Made by a program: the position numbers and the translations under genes. From NCBI GenBank assembly GCA_022539475.1, contig VCMS01000013.1:310001-374000 (forward strand): DNA of 64,000 bases, read 5' to 3'. The notes below the pieces were generated by a model. It was not told the origin of the DNA. It saw only the letters and a program-made list of their open reading frames with translations, and did not search any database. Position 1 is the stretch's first letter. Each line of letters starts with the position of its first letter. Positions 1-10,100 of the stretch are shown here, one piece after another. Source of the DNA: Gracilaria domingensis (Eukaryota; Rhodophyta; Florideophyceae; Gracilariales; Gracilariaceae).

Positions 1-839
1 TGCGCGCTCCAATGTGCTGCATCAATCACCAGCGGTGATACAGCCAAACATGCCAAATCAGCCGCCGCGCCACCGCGCTGTCAATTGGATGCCAACAAAC
101 GCGCCTCTCTCTACGCGCGCGTTGCACACGAGAGAAGCGCCGTCGTTTACCATTCGGTTGGCATGATGTCGCGCGCTCACACGCGCTCATATATATGGTG
201 AGCGTGTGCAATTGTTGTTGCATCAAGCCCGCACACGAGAGCGCGGGCGAGCTGTTTGGCGCCGGTGCGCAGCAAGGCAGCATGCCTTTATGCGCTCACT
301 ACAAGTACGTGTGCTTTATTGCCATACATGTCGTGCACTCGCGCTGGTTAAAAAAAGATTCGCTTGCAGCCCCCGTGTTTCCCGCCACATTGGGCGCGCA
401 TGCTGGCGCTCGTGTGCCATCGTCTCTCCCCAGCCGCGCTGCTATCGTACCCGGTACGCTCATATGATGACGTATACACGCCACCAACAGGCGCGCATGG
501 AACGGGCAATATTTATAAATATATAAGAATACATAGGTATATTTATATGCGGGGTACACTATATACAGCGAGCCAGGCTTCTTCTTGGTTGTTGGGTTAA
601 GAGACGAACAGTTAAGCGCAGCTTGACCAAAAAAAAAAAAAAAAAACAAAAAGTGCCCCGAGCTGCGCCGCAGCCCAAGCTAAGTATTAGTGGTAAACAA
701 GTAGGATGGTAGTCACTAGACAAAAACGCACACAATCACACGCACACTCACAACAACAAAAAAAACACGCACCACGAAACAAGCTATCTCTCTCTCCCTC
801 TCTCGCGCTCTCTCTCTATCGCTCTCTCCCTGCCCTCTC
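1..839. other. gene-free flank with simple repeats
   Basis: No convincing gene is visible. The first 500 bases are rich in GCGC-type dinucleotides. An A-run lies near 630-647 and a CT-rich microsatellite runs from about 785 to 840, directly downstream of the zinc-finger gene stop. Open frames here are short, lack domain-like composition and overlap on both strands, so I read them as chance. Confidence 0.5.
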
Positions 840-1679
840 TCACGAGGGAGTAACGCGCTTGGTGATAAGCCCATGGATCTGACGAGAGTGCCTGTTCAAA
901 CTGCTCCTCTGGCCAAAGCAAGCGCCACACACGGAGCACTGATGCGGCCTCTGCTTCTCATGCACGGTGGCAATGTGCTGCGTGAGATGTAGCTTGAAGT
1001 GAAAGCGGAAGCCACAGATGTGACAGGGATAGGGGCGCGAGCCCTCGTGTACGGTGCGGCAGTGCTTAAATACAGCCGAGCGTTCAGCAAACGTCTGACC
1101 ACAGCGCTCGCACGAGAAGTCCCTTCTCTTGAGGTGCACGGTTCGGAAGTGGCGGTACTTGGAGGACACATGGCCAAAAGTGGCCGGGCATTGCTCGCAC
1201 GCGAACGGCTTTGCCTTCTCGTGAATGGTCCTGACATGCAGGCGCAGGTGATTGGCCCTCGCAAACGTCGACGAACAGAGTGTGCAGGCGAACGGCTTGG
1301 CGGGCTGCACGGCGGTCGAGGCGGGCACAATGGCCGGCAGGCTCGGAGGAGGCACGGGCAGCAGCGGCGACGCGTGCGACACGGGTGACGTGGACAGCGC
1401 GATCTGCTGGTGCTGGTGCTGCGGCGGCGGCGGGACGGACGGCGCGGGCGCGACGCGGTGGTCGGCGCGCGCGGGGAACAGCGGCGGCAGCGGCGGCAGC
1501 GCGCGCGCGGCGGGCGGCGGCGGGTGCGCGACGGCGGCGACGTCCAGCACGACGTCCCAGTAGTTGCGGGGGCGCTTTGCGGGCGGCGAGGGGGGGATGG
1601 CGTCGACGGCGCGGGAGAAGGGGCGCTTGAGCGGCGGCAGCGCCGCGTGCGAGGCGGCGGGGGAGGTGACGGCGGCCAT
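840..1679 (-). CDS. C2H2 zinc-finger protein with five fingers
   Basis: A 279-residue protein starting at an ATG (MAAVTSP). Residues 1-125 are low-complexity, Pro/Ala/Ser-rich, with basic clusters (PPAKRPRN) that could serve as nuclear localisation signals. Residues about 130-270 hold five consecutive C-x2-C-x12-H-x4-H fingers beginning FACTLC, FACEQC, FSCERC, YPCHIC and HQCSVC, joined by short linkers of the KAKPF and KQRPH kind. Tandem C2H2 fingers with such linkers usually bind DNA, so a nuclear sequence-specific regulator is likely; the target cannot be told. The gene sits in an extreme GC-rich island and its 5' flank has long G-runs. The finger array is sure; the exact length of the low-complexity N-terminus is less so. 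Confidence 0.9.
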   Translation of the reverse strand: MAAVTSPAASHAALPPLKRPFSRAVDAIPPSPPAKRPRNYWDVVLDVAAVAHPPPPAARALPPLPPLFPARADHRVAPAPSVPPPPQHQHQQIALSTSPVSHASPLLPVPPPSLPAIVPASTAVQPAKPFACTLCSSTFARANHLRLHVRTIHEKAKPFACEQCPATFGHVSSKYRHFRTVHLKRRDFSCERCGQTFAERSAVFKHCRTVHEGSRPYPCHICGFRFHFKLHLTQHIATVHEKQRPHQCSVCGACFGQRSSLNRHSRQIHGLITKRVTPS

Positions 1680-2096
1680 GGGGGGGGAGGGCTGGGGAGA
1701 GGGGGGCGGAGGGAGAGCGTGAGGTGGGAGGGGGGGTGGGGTGGGCGGTGCGTGGGAAGGGGGGGGGGGGGGGGGAGGTGGTGCGTGCGGGGCGGTACGA
1801 GAAGAGGGCGGGGGCGGGGGCGGGAGGCGTTAAGTACGCAACGGCGCGCGGAGGGGGCGAGCGCGCGGCGTGGGACAGCACGGCGGGGGGGGGGGGGGGC
1901 GCCGGCGAGGCGGCGAAAAAGGCACGCGCGCCATTTACAGCGCGCCCAAAATACGCAGTGAATCGCTGAATCCACAATCAAATTACACTCAATTCACGCC
2001 AAAATTCAGCGCGCAATTCAGGCGCGCGTGTGCAAATTACAGCGGCGGCGCGCACTGGCGCACGCGCCGATGCGACGAATACCTGTATTCCACCGG
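1680..2096. other. GC-rich spacer with long G-runs, likely promoter of the C2H2 gene
   Basis: The spacer lies upstream of the minus-strand zinc-finger ATG and downstream of the 4CXXC-finger gene. It contains uninterrupted G-runs near 1761-1775 and 1887-1899, which could form G-quadruplexes on the + strand and are prone to sequencing error. No gene is visible. Confidence 0.5.
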
Positions 2097-2663
2097 CTAT
2101 TTCGGGCGCGGCCGCGCGCGCAGCCGCCGCCGCCGGTTGACGCGCCGGTACGTGTGACACTGCGCGCGCGGCGGGCACTCGCCGCGGCAGTGCGTGCACA
2201 CCCAGCGCCGCTCGTCGCGCGCGCAGCGCGCGCGCGCGCGCCACGCGCCGCCGCGCGCCAGGCAGCGCCGGCACACGATCTTGCGGCACAGCCCGGCGCC
2301 CACGCGCGCGCACTTCACGTGCTGCCCCTCGCCGCTGGCGCGCGTGCAGATGTGGCAGAACCCGCTCGACTTGAGCCGCCCCCCCGCCGCCGCCCCCCCC
2401 CCCGCGCCGCGCCCGCCGCGCCCGCCCGCGCCCGCGCCGCCGCCGCCCGCGCGCAGCCGCGCCACGCGCAGCTCGCGCAGCTTTAGCTCCAGGAACTGTC
2501 CCGCGCTCCCGATCGCCGCCGCCCCCCCCGCCGCCGCAGCCGCCGCCGCAGCCGCCGCAGCCGCCGCCGCAGCCCCCCCCGCCGCCGCCGCCACCGCGCA
2601 AGCTTGTCTCTCGCCAATCCCCCCCCGCCAATCGCCGTGCAGCACCGCGTCTGGCGGCAGCAC
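2097..2663 (-). CDS. CDCA7-type 4CXXC (zf-4CXXC_R1) zinc-finger protein; 5' end unresolved
   Basis: The C-terminal 90 residues carry a cysteine pattern typical of the zf-4CXXC_R1 domain: FCHICTR, then CRKIVCRRCL, then a tryptophan followed by VCTHCRGECP and a closing CHTYRRVNRRRR. The family includes CDCA7, which recruits the HELLS/DDM1 remodeller in DNA-methylation maintenance; nuclear chromatin work is therefore the likely role, inferred from family only. N-terminal to it are poly-Ala and Gly-rich runs and an amphipathic FLELKLREL segment. This frame has no ATG: it opens at a GTG after an in-frame stop. An ATG at 2728 starts a second frame (MYEGAAETG) that overlaps and could join this one across G-homopolymers near 2572-2580 or 2621-2627, by an indel or an unseen intron. 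The domain call is good; the gene start is not. Confidence 0.65.
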   Translation of the reverse strand: MLPPDAVLHGDWRGGIGERQACAVAAAAGGAAAAAAAAAAAAAAAGGAAAIGSAGQFLELKLRELRVARLRAGGGGAGAGGRGGRGAGGGAAAGGRLKSSGFCHICTRASGEGQHVKCARVGAGLCRKIVCRRCLARGGAWRARARCARDERRWVCTHCRGECPPRAQCHTYRRVNRRRRLRARPRPK

Positions 2664-3358
2664 CCGCCGCCCCCACCCGCCTGCCCGCCCCTACGTGTCG
2701 CGCCCGTCTCCGCCGCGCCCTCATACATTCCACGTTGAGCGTGCCATTCGTCGCGCTGCATCCTCTCTCCCGCCGCCTCCGCGCGCTTTCTCCCTTCCTC
2801 TCGTTCCACTTCGCGCGACAGCTCATTCCCGCCGCCATTGCGGCTGCTGCTCCTCGCCTTGTCGCCCGCGCTGTGCGCTGTCCACTCTGTCGAGCGCCAC
2901 AAGGTGCCACGTGCCTCGAGCCTCATACCCGCCGCCTCGCGCGCGTCGCCTTTCGCGCCGCTCTGCCTTGCACTCATGCTGCCCCTTGTTGTTCGCGCAT
3001 GCGTCAATCACCCACCCCGCAACCGCATCCGCGCCTTAAGTACGCAGCCCCGCCTGCATTTGCTCGTGTGTTTGCCTCTGTTCAATTCACATGTAACCAA
3101 TGCGAAACAGTACGTCACAATCATGCTCATTCATTTTTCTCCATTCCACAGTATTCCAGCTCCGTGAATGCGTCCGTGTTCCTCCCCCCCTTGCGTACAT
3201 ATACCCCACCCACCGCACCTCAAAAACCGTTCGTTTTTTCTCGCTTTTCCAGTTCAAAAGCCGCCACACGTACTCAAAAAACAGAAAAATGAGCTCGGAG
3301 AGATTCCCTGCGCTTGGCGCGTACTCGACTTACGTCATCATCTGCGCCAAATAGCGCG
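2664..3358. other. upstream region of the 4CXXC-finger gene
   Basis: GC content falls sharply across this stretch, from the GC-rich island into ordinary sequence after about 3050. It contains the ATG at 2728 that may start the 4CXXC gene and the 3' flank of the hydrolase gene. No separate gene is supported. Confidence 0.4.
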
Positions 3359-4783
3359 TCATGCCGTGGCCGCAAACCGCCCACTATCCTCGCTTCTTCC
3401 CTCACACACATGCAGCCGCGCCGGGTCCTGTATAAACTTTCGCTTCTTTTCTGCCTCCACTCTGTCCATGAACTTTGCAACAGAATCATAAAAGCCCTCG
3501 GCCGCCCACGTGCGGTTGTGCGTTCCGTTTTCAAATTCAATGAACTCCTTCAACGTCGACTTGCTGGCAAGCTCATGCATCTTCCTCATCATGGCTGGCG
3601 GGATATAGCTGTCTTTCAGCCCGCTCAGGAACAGCAACGGAATCGCAATGTTCTTGATTCTCTTCTTGCTCTGCCACCTGTTTCGGCTCAGATATCGGAA
3701 AATGCCTAGTATCGGGAATTCGACCTTGATCATGTCAAGAAGACTGGTGAACGTGTTCTCCAGGATCAGCGCGTTGATGCAGTCCTGGTAAATGTTGGAA
3801 AAATACACCGCAACCGCCCCTCCCAGAGACTCTCCATAAACCCACAGGTTACCGCCATTGCCGACATCAACGTCGCCACGACTCTTCAGATAGTCGTACG
3901 CGCTTTCAGCATCAATGCGTACTCCGCGCTCGTTTGGCTTTCCGGTGGACGGTCCGTATCCTCTGTACGAAAGGAGCAGAATGTTGCACTTGCACTTGGT
4001 GTACAAGCCAACCACCTTCTTCAGCCTAAAGCTGGCATTCTTGTCGGTTCCGTGAAAGTAGATAAGCGTTCGTGCGCTGCGGAACATCTCTGGTGGCTGC
4101 TTGATGAACCAACCAATGATCTCGACGCCGTCCACAGTGCAATGGTTCACATCATCATAGTAAGGCATTCCGTTAGACCCTGGAGTTCCACGCCATACCT
4201 TGGTCGGTTTGTAAACCAGCGAATCTTGAATGATCCAAAATACGGAGATGGTGGCCGCGGTAATGATAGAGCTGACAATACCAGCCAACAAAGCAAGCTT
4301 CAAGAACTTGTGCAGAAAGGGGTCCGCCGCAGTGGGCATAATCTTTGCCACAGATATCCTTCTCGCAGGAGCAGTGGCAAGCGCCGGAGATTGAGAAGTC
4401 GCAAACGATGGAGTGGACGCAGCACATGATGGTCGACCAGACGCAGCATTCTGCACGCGCACGACGCGTCCAGAAACAAGACGACTGGCGCGAGCCGCGG
4501 TGGAGATGGATTCGGAAGATTGCGGGATAGACACAGGAGCGGAGCGAACCGGTGTCGGGAGCAATGGCAACAGCGCGGCGCCTATGGCAGTAGTGATGGC
4601 GGCCAGTCGTGGCAGCGGCACTGAGTTTGTTGACGATTTCGAACGGAGAGTCATGCAACACGGGGCCACGCGAACGGATCGCACCGAGCGCTGACTAGGA
4701 CATATCGGCGTGACGAACGAAGAGCGCCGCAGACGCGGGCGCACGCACGGCGACGAAATGTAGGCAAACGTGGATCGCTGCAT
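3359..4783 (-). CDS. ABHD13/BEM46-type membrane-anchored alpha/beta hydrolase with long leader
   Basis: The C-terminal 326 residues, from an internal ATG at 4339, match the BEM46/ABHD13 plan in length and layout. A hydrophobic anchor (LLAGIVSSIITAATISVFWI) is followed by the oxyanion region IYFHGTDKN, a nucleophile elbow YGESLGG (Ser), the acid in SGLKDSYIPP and the histidine in NGTHNRTW. A serine hydrolase on a membrane is therefore well supported; the substrate is unknown. The frame stays open far upstream. I chose the ATG at 4783, which adds about 148 residues very poor in acidic residues and rich in Ser/Arg, with a hydrophobic stretch ending PTPVRSA; this resembles a plastid transit peptide. 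Starting at 4339 would give a protein of classical length. A TATA-like box at 5210-5220 fits a transcript covering both starts. Confidence 0.82.
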   Translation of the reverse strand: MQRSTFAYISSPCVRPRLRRSSFVTPICPSQRSVRSVRVAPCCMTLRSKSSTNSVPLPRLAAITTAIGAALLPLLPTPVRSAPVSIPQSSESISTAARASRLVSGRVVRVQNAASGRPSCAASTPSFATSQSPALATAPARRISVAKIMPTAADPFLHKFLKLALLAGIVSSIITAATISVFWIIQDSLVYKPTKVWRGTPGSNGMPYYDDVNHCTVDGVEIIGWFIKQPPEMFRSARTLIYFHGTDKNASFRLKKVVGLYTKCKCNILLLSYRGYGPSTGKPNERGVRIDAESAYDYLKSRGDVDVGNGGNLWVYGESLGGAVAVYFSNIYQDCINALILENTFTSLLDMIKVEFPILGIFRYLSRNRWQSKKRIKNIAIPLLFLSGLKDSYIPPAMMRKMHELASKSTLKEFIEFENGTHNRTWAAEGFYDSVAKFMDRVEAEKKRKFIQDPARLHVCEGRSEDSGRFAATA

Positions 4784-5209
4784 GACGGGATTAGTGTGAG
4801 AAGGAGCGGCGTTTTCAAGAAGCCAGTTGCGACGGAGGAAGGGCCAGGGCAGAGGGGTGGAGATAGGCGCGGACGGGGGAGCAAGCAATGAAGTCGTTTT
4901 GGGTATGTTGTGTGTCGTCGAAGGAGCAATACGTTGCTGGTTGGATAGAGTGAGCCGAGCAGATGCCCAAATGGGCGCTTTTTTGAAACGGTGACGCGCA
5001 GGAGCAAGACAAGTCGCAACACGTGTGTGGTGGGGAGCCCTTGGCCACCGTGGCCACAGGCGCATGCCCCGATCACAACCGCCAACTGCGCGGCAGCGTT
5101 CATGACCAGCACCAATAATCTCCTTGTTGTACCTTTGTACACTTGTCCTCCGCAAGTCCCAGTCCGAACTGACGACGCCGAAGTACTCGTCCGTCGGTAA
5201 AACCTCTGT

Positions 5210-5220
5210 TCTATATAAAG
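5210..5220 (-). promoter_or_regulatory. TATA-like box of the BEM46-type gene
   Basis: On the minus strand this reads CTTTATATAGA. It lies about 430 nt upstream of the chosen ATG at 4783, in the right orientation. The assignment rests on sequence match only. Confidence 0.4.
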
Positions 5221-6190
5221 TTTCTGCTCCGTTGGTCCGCTGTTCCACGACGCTCTAGTCCCAGTTCCAGCCTGGGTGCGCGCAGATTGCAAGACACTGG
5301 TCCACCTCCTTCCTCTTATCGCATTGCTCCTCTGCTAACGCGTCCTCTAAGACGCGGGTTGAGTGATTCGTAAGGGTTATCACCTGACTGGAAGGGAAAT
5401 TTCGCGCCCGAGGGAAAATAAGCATCCCGCGGACGAATATGCGCAATCGTTCGCATGCGAGGGACAACAGCAATAAGTCAAGCAAGCACCTTCGTAGGTG
5501 TTCGAACGAAGCAGTCAGATGTACAAAGTCATAGTCATGCATGCTATCCGCCCAGCCGCGCTTCCTCCCACCAGATAGTACCAGCGGCTAATGCCCGTTT
5601 AGAGGTGACGCAGCAAATGCATCTGATCGTTTTGCATCGTGAATAGACGAATCGTAAATCAACGCGCGGAGATCACAGTCTCACGTGCACCACGCAGAAA
5701 AGCGAGCGATTCATGTGACCATCTCGGTGTGCAATGCGAATGACCTGCTGCAGTAAATGAATCTGTGCCCTGTACCCAAGTTAGCTTTGATACAGCAGTA
5801 GAAGGATACCTCGCGTGAACTTGCTTCTCAATGGGTTGCATGCTGCCGCTTTGACTGCCATTCGACCACGCTCCCCACTGCCAAGTCAGTGACAGGTGCC
5901 AGATTTGCGAAAAAGTTGCGAAAGCTGCTGATCAGTCCGATGCCGCCAGGCGCAATACGCAGCTGGATGCAAAAACTTTCCGCCATGCCCTGATTATTCA
6001 GTCTCAAGAATCTGCTCACAGAGCCAGCTAGCCGCCGTTTCTCGCTCTTCAAGCAATGACATGTGGATGAGAGTGTCTGCTACCGACGGTACTTCTTTGT
6101 CCGTCTAGCGGACTTAGCAGGCCCCACTCTTTCCCCGCTAAAGGATTATTGCTTGAGAACTATAGGCGCCAAAGCTTCCGCCATCAGTCC
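5221..6190. other. intergenic, no supported gene
   Basis: Divergent upstream region between the minus-strand hydrolase and the plus-strand MARVEL-like gene. Several short open frames occur on the minus strand (for example 5828-6052), but none has a recognisable domain or a convincing ATG context. A gene remnant cannot be excluded. Confidence 0.4.
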
Positions 6191-6914
6191 ATGGGTCTGA
6201 TAGAAATTATTAGGCTTGTGCTGTATGGACTCGAATGGATATGGACAATGGTCATCTTGCTTATCTTTCCTGTTCGATTGGCTAAGAAAGCTCCCACCGT
6301 AAACAACACGATGGAAAACATATGCCTGTTCAATGCCAACGTTGGAAGAACTCGCTGTGATTTTGGGGTCCGTTCTGATTCTCATCCCCTCTCTAACGAC
6401 ATGATCGAAGGGCGAAGAGCTTTTCATGGCTGACGTATTTCTCTCATCGCGTGTTTCACATCGACATGTACCTGTAGCTTGTTTGGTCTGTGATTGGCCT
6501 CATAGTCCTCACAGGCGCAATTGCATGGTATAGTATCGAGTATTGTACCCGTTTCAGGTTATCGGAGCGCACCGAGACGCTGATCTTTGCATGGCTTGCC
6601 GTCTGGTGGGTAAGTTGAGAGCATAATATGAACACCTTTTTCCCATTACCCGTGAAGAAGAGAACCTGACAATCTTAATTTCGACTTCTTGCAATTCTCA
6701 ACAGCTTGTCGCAAGCATTGCTTTCACAATTATAAAGTCAGATAGGGCCCCAGCGATCGCAACGATCCCAGTCGTATTTGCCTGGATGCTTTTCTTGTTT
6801 TGTCTCTTGTCTGCCCTTGTCGCTAGCCGTGGTGTAATTCGCAAGACCTCACGAGTAGTATCCCAAGCACAAACAGCAGACCCCGAGAGCGTGGAAGAGA
6901 CAACACCGTCGTAA
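6191..6914 (+). CDS. MARVEL-like four-transmembrane protein, three exons
   Basis: Assembled from splice signals: exons 6191-6367, 6478-6609 and 6705-6914, joined by phase-0 introns of 110 and 95 nt. The second intron has a consensus donor (GTAAGT) and an acceptor after TTCTCAACAG; the first uses a weaker GTCCGT donor and an acceptor after ACCTGTAG. The 172-residue product has four hydrophobic spans: IIRLVLYGLEWIWTMVILLI, LVWSVIGLIVLTGAIAWYSI, LIFAWLAVWWLVASIAFTII and VVFAWMLFLFCLLSALVA. A short basic-to-acidic tail ends EETTPS. A tryptophan-rich third span and alanine/serine-rich fourth span are typical of MARVEL-domain proteins such as fungal Nce102-like proteins, which organise plasma-membrane domains. 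Exons 2 and 3 are firm because both frames are open and join exactly; the donor of exon 1 is the weakest point. Confidence 0.72.
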
Positions 6915-7177
6915 GCATCGAATGCTTGAGGAGAGCCTCCATCCTACATCTCAAACAGGCAAAGCGCCGGGCGCCACCAGCATTGTGCGTACAACAGCAC
7001 TTCATTCTTTTTGGCTTGTGATCCTAGGATTCTCTTTTCATGTTTACAATGAAAGTACGAAGGTACCGTAGATAAAAGGGCTCGTGCGAGTCTGCGATGT
7101 TTTTGGTCAGTGTGAAGTCAAAATCTTTACTTCTGTATCTTTCTGATTGCCATGGGTTTCTTTTCCTACGAACTAAA

Positions 7178-10100
7178 CTACACGTTCATGTACAATATCG
7201 CCTTGGGCAACGTAGCCGATCCGGCTGAAGAGCTGACCACCAGATCCTTGAGCCCAGCAGACGAAGATGGCACCTTGCATGTGATCTCCGTGTCAGAGCT
7301 GGCTGTAACAGCGCATGTTGATCCCGCAATAGTCACTGATGGGCTTGTGCCGAAGTTCTGACCACCGATAACCACAGACGTTCCACCTCCCTTTCCATGG
7401 CGATACGGAACCGCATTCGCAATGTAGACCCCGCCCTTCGCGCCAACCTTAGGTCGCATAACATACACCCTCTTATCGTTCAGCATGGGGAAGATCAAAT
7501 CACCATGGGCATTCTCAATGACGGTTGTGTCTCCACCCGAAGCTAAAACGTCTGGGCCACTCGTCTTCGAACCACCATTGACACCCATCCGATAAACCGT
7601 GCCACGCTTGTGTGCAGACATAATGAGATCTCCTCTCAGAGCTCCACAGAAATGATCGCTGCGGTATTCCACGATTCCTGTAATCGAACTCTTCTCAGTT
7701 GCCATCGCCGCCTTGTAAATCGATGGCGCCGGCTTATCATCGGCGGTCTTGTGGTCAAATGGATCAATCCACGCACATTGGCTACCGCCACGCTGAATGT
7801 TCGGGTGACCATACCAGCTTCCCTCTGTTATGTGGACTATCTTATCCGGTCTGCCGATAGAGAACGGAAAGCTGGCGCAACCATGTTCTACCATTCCAGG
7901 CCAAGCGATATCGGCAAACGCATCATAAGCCTCAGCCGCTGCTTCGTCGTAGTCGTCGCAGGTCGTCGCTGTGTTACCAAAATCACAGTTGGGTCCCTGA
8001 TCCACACCATAAATGTTTCCACTGCCAGCCATAACCATACCAAAGAGGTTACGAAGTCCTGAGCAGTAGATGCTGACGTCTCCTGATATCTGCTGCGAAA
8101 GTCTTGGTACGTCGGGGTTTGAATATTCGATGTTGCCATTGAATTGGGCACCCTTGCTGAGTTTGGCGATGAGCAGAGTTCCCGACAGGGTAGTCTCCCA
8201 GTAATTACCAAGTTTGTACTGTGGCAGCCCTGCGTTCGTGAACCCACCTACAGCGATCAACAGGTCGCCTCCCTGCGTGAAAAGGAGCTGATTCACACCA
8301 TGATCATGATTTGACACAGGGAGTCCGGTAACTATACGTTGGTCATACACGAGGCAAACCTTCGCGTCGCTAGGATCGCTTCCCTTCTTCAGCCGATCAA
8401 CAGCCCCATTTCTCCAGGCTGCCTTGTTTTCGATGTCAACTCGATTCCTATCATACCAAAACAAGGTACTCGTGCTGACATATGGCTTCAAGCTCGCGTC
8501 TCTCGGATCAAAGGCAATGCCGAGAATATCTCTCTGTGACGAGAATCTTCCCTTCATGAAGTTGTTGTCCTTAATTGACTTGGAATAGCAGTGTGAAGTG
8601 ACAGTCAACGATCCAGCGTCGTAGCCAAGTACCTGAACTGTGGCTCCGATTGTACCCATGTACAGTTTCCCATCTCCCCCAATCGTGACACATGTTGGAA
8701 GCTCAAGGAAGTCAACTGCCCCTCCGCTTGCTGATTTCATGTTCACGCCATCGAAACCAATCGAATCACAGGTGCTGCCATACGAAAAGTCAAGAGCATT
8801 GCTTGTCAGTCCACCTCCGGATGTAACAACAACCTGTGCAGTTGGACTAGATCCGGAAGGTGGAGAACTCACGAAGAATTGCTGAGAGTTTATAGTGCCT
8901 CCCGGAGTCACAGCTGCTCCACCGAACGAAACAGACAGTGGCTGGAAGAGACCATAGCCCGTCACCTTCACTGACGTACCCCCAGAGTCTGGACCGTCCG
9001 ACGGGGTCAAAGATGTCAAGATGGGCTTCACTGCTTTCTGGTCGTAGAAGACCTTCGATGCCGCTGGTACAGACCCGCCAATCTTGAACTGTACCGCTGC
9101 GGTAGCTGCAGTTGCTGTTCGCTCGTAAATGATTTCGAACGCGAGCAAACCAACAGCAAGCTCTGTGGTACTTGAGGCCATACCATCAGTATCCAACAAC
9201 AGATCTTCACCCTTGTACACACGGGCCGTGCCGCCACTGGCGCTGAGCGAAACTGAGGCCTCTTCTGCGGCAGCGTCAACCTCAAAGAAGAAGAAGCACC
9301 TTGCAAGGAACTGACCACCGCTGAAGGAGAAGCTAGGGAACCCAAGGTTGGGGGTTCCTGACACAGCTGCAAACTGCGGGAACCCAAGCGGGTCTCCACC
9401 CATGACCGTTGATATGCCGTTGTAATAATAACAGTACATACCCTCTTGGATGGAACCAGTTACGGTGACGGTTGTCTCTGCCTCATCCGTAGTACATGAG
9501 TTGTCCACAACGGCCAGCTTCAGACGAGTAGTGCCAAGTGGGAACTTGTACGTGAATGCCGTCTGCTTTGAAAGAACTTCACCAGTTTCCACCAATGTCC
9601 ATGTGTACTCAGTAATCTTTCCAATGATGCTGTTCGCATTGTCAAAGAAGTGTGAGTGACTGCCAGATCCATCAATCTGCACTGTGTGGAAGCCGTCGCC
9701 ATCACTGTCAACGTAAGACTTTGGAGAGTTTGCGTTGATCTGCGGCGGATAAGCGCCCGGAACAGCATGGGCTGCATGGTCCTCACCATCCGCAAGCCCT
9801 CCTGACCTTGATGCAGGCACGCAGCCATTGGGCTTGGGAGCGATGTTGATATAGCTCACGATGGCAGCCCCGATAATAGCCTCAAATCGAATGGTGACGG
9901 GCTCGGTTATGACAGAGCCGACCGATGTAGACAGCTTCTCTTCCAGACCTTTGAAGCATCCCAACGTGTCATAGATATCCAAACTCTCAATCTGGATCTC
10001 ATCATTGACGTAGACGTTGAACACACGTTTGCCAGGCTCGGAACAAAATCCACTTGTATACTCAGCAAAGCCAAGAATAATGTTGTATGCTCCGGGTTGC

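Noticed and set aside
1410-1961. Long plus-strand open frames opposite the C2H2 gene
   Set aside because: They are antisense shadows in GC-rich sequence where stops are rare; the composition is Arg/Gly only, while the minus strand has five real zinc fingers.
2194-3039. 281-codon plus-strand frame rich in Pro/Ala/Arg
   Set aside because: It is antisense to the 4CXXC finger and is explained by high GC content; no domain is present.
4651-5292. Alternative minus-strand frame over the hydrolase leader
   Set aside because: It has no domain and does not connect to one, whereas the other frame leads into the hydrolase.
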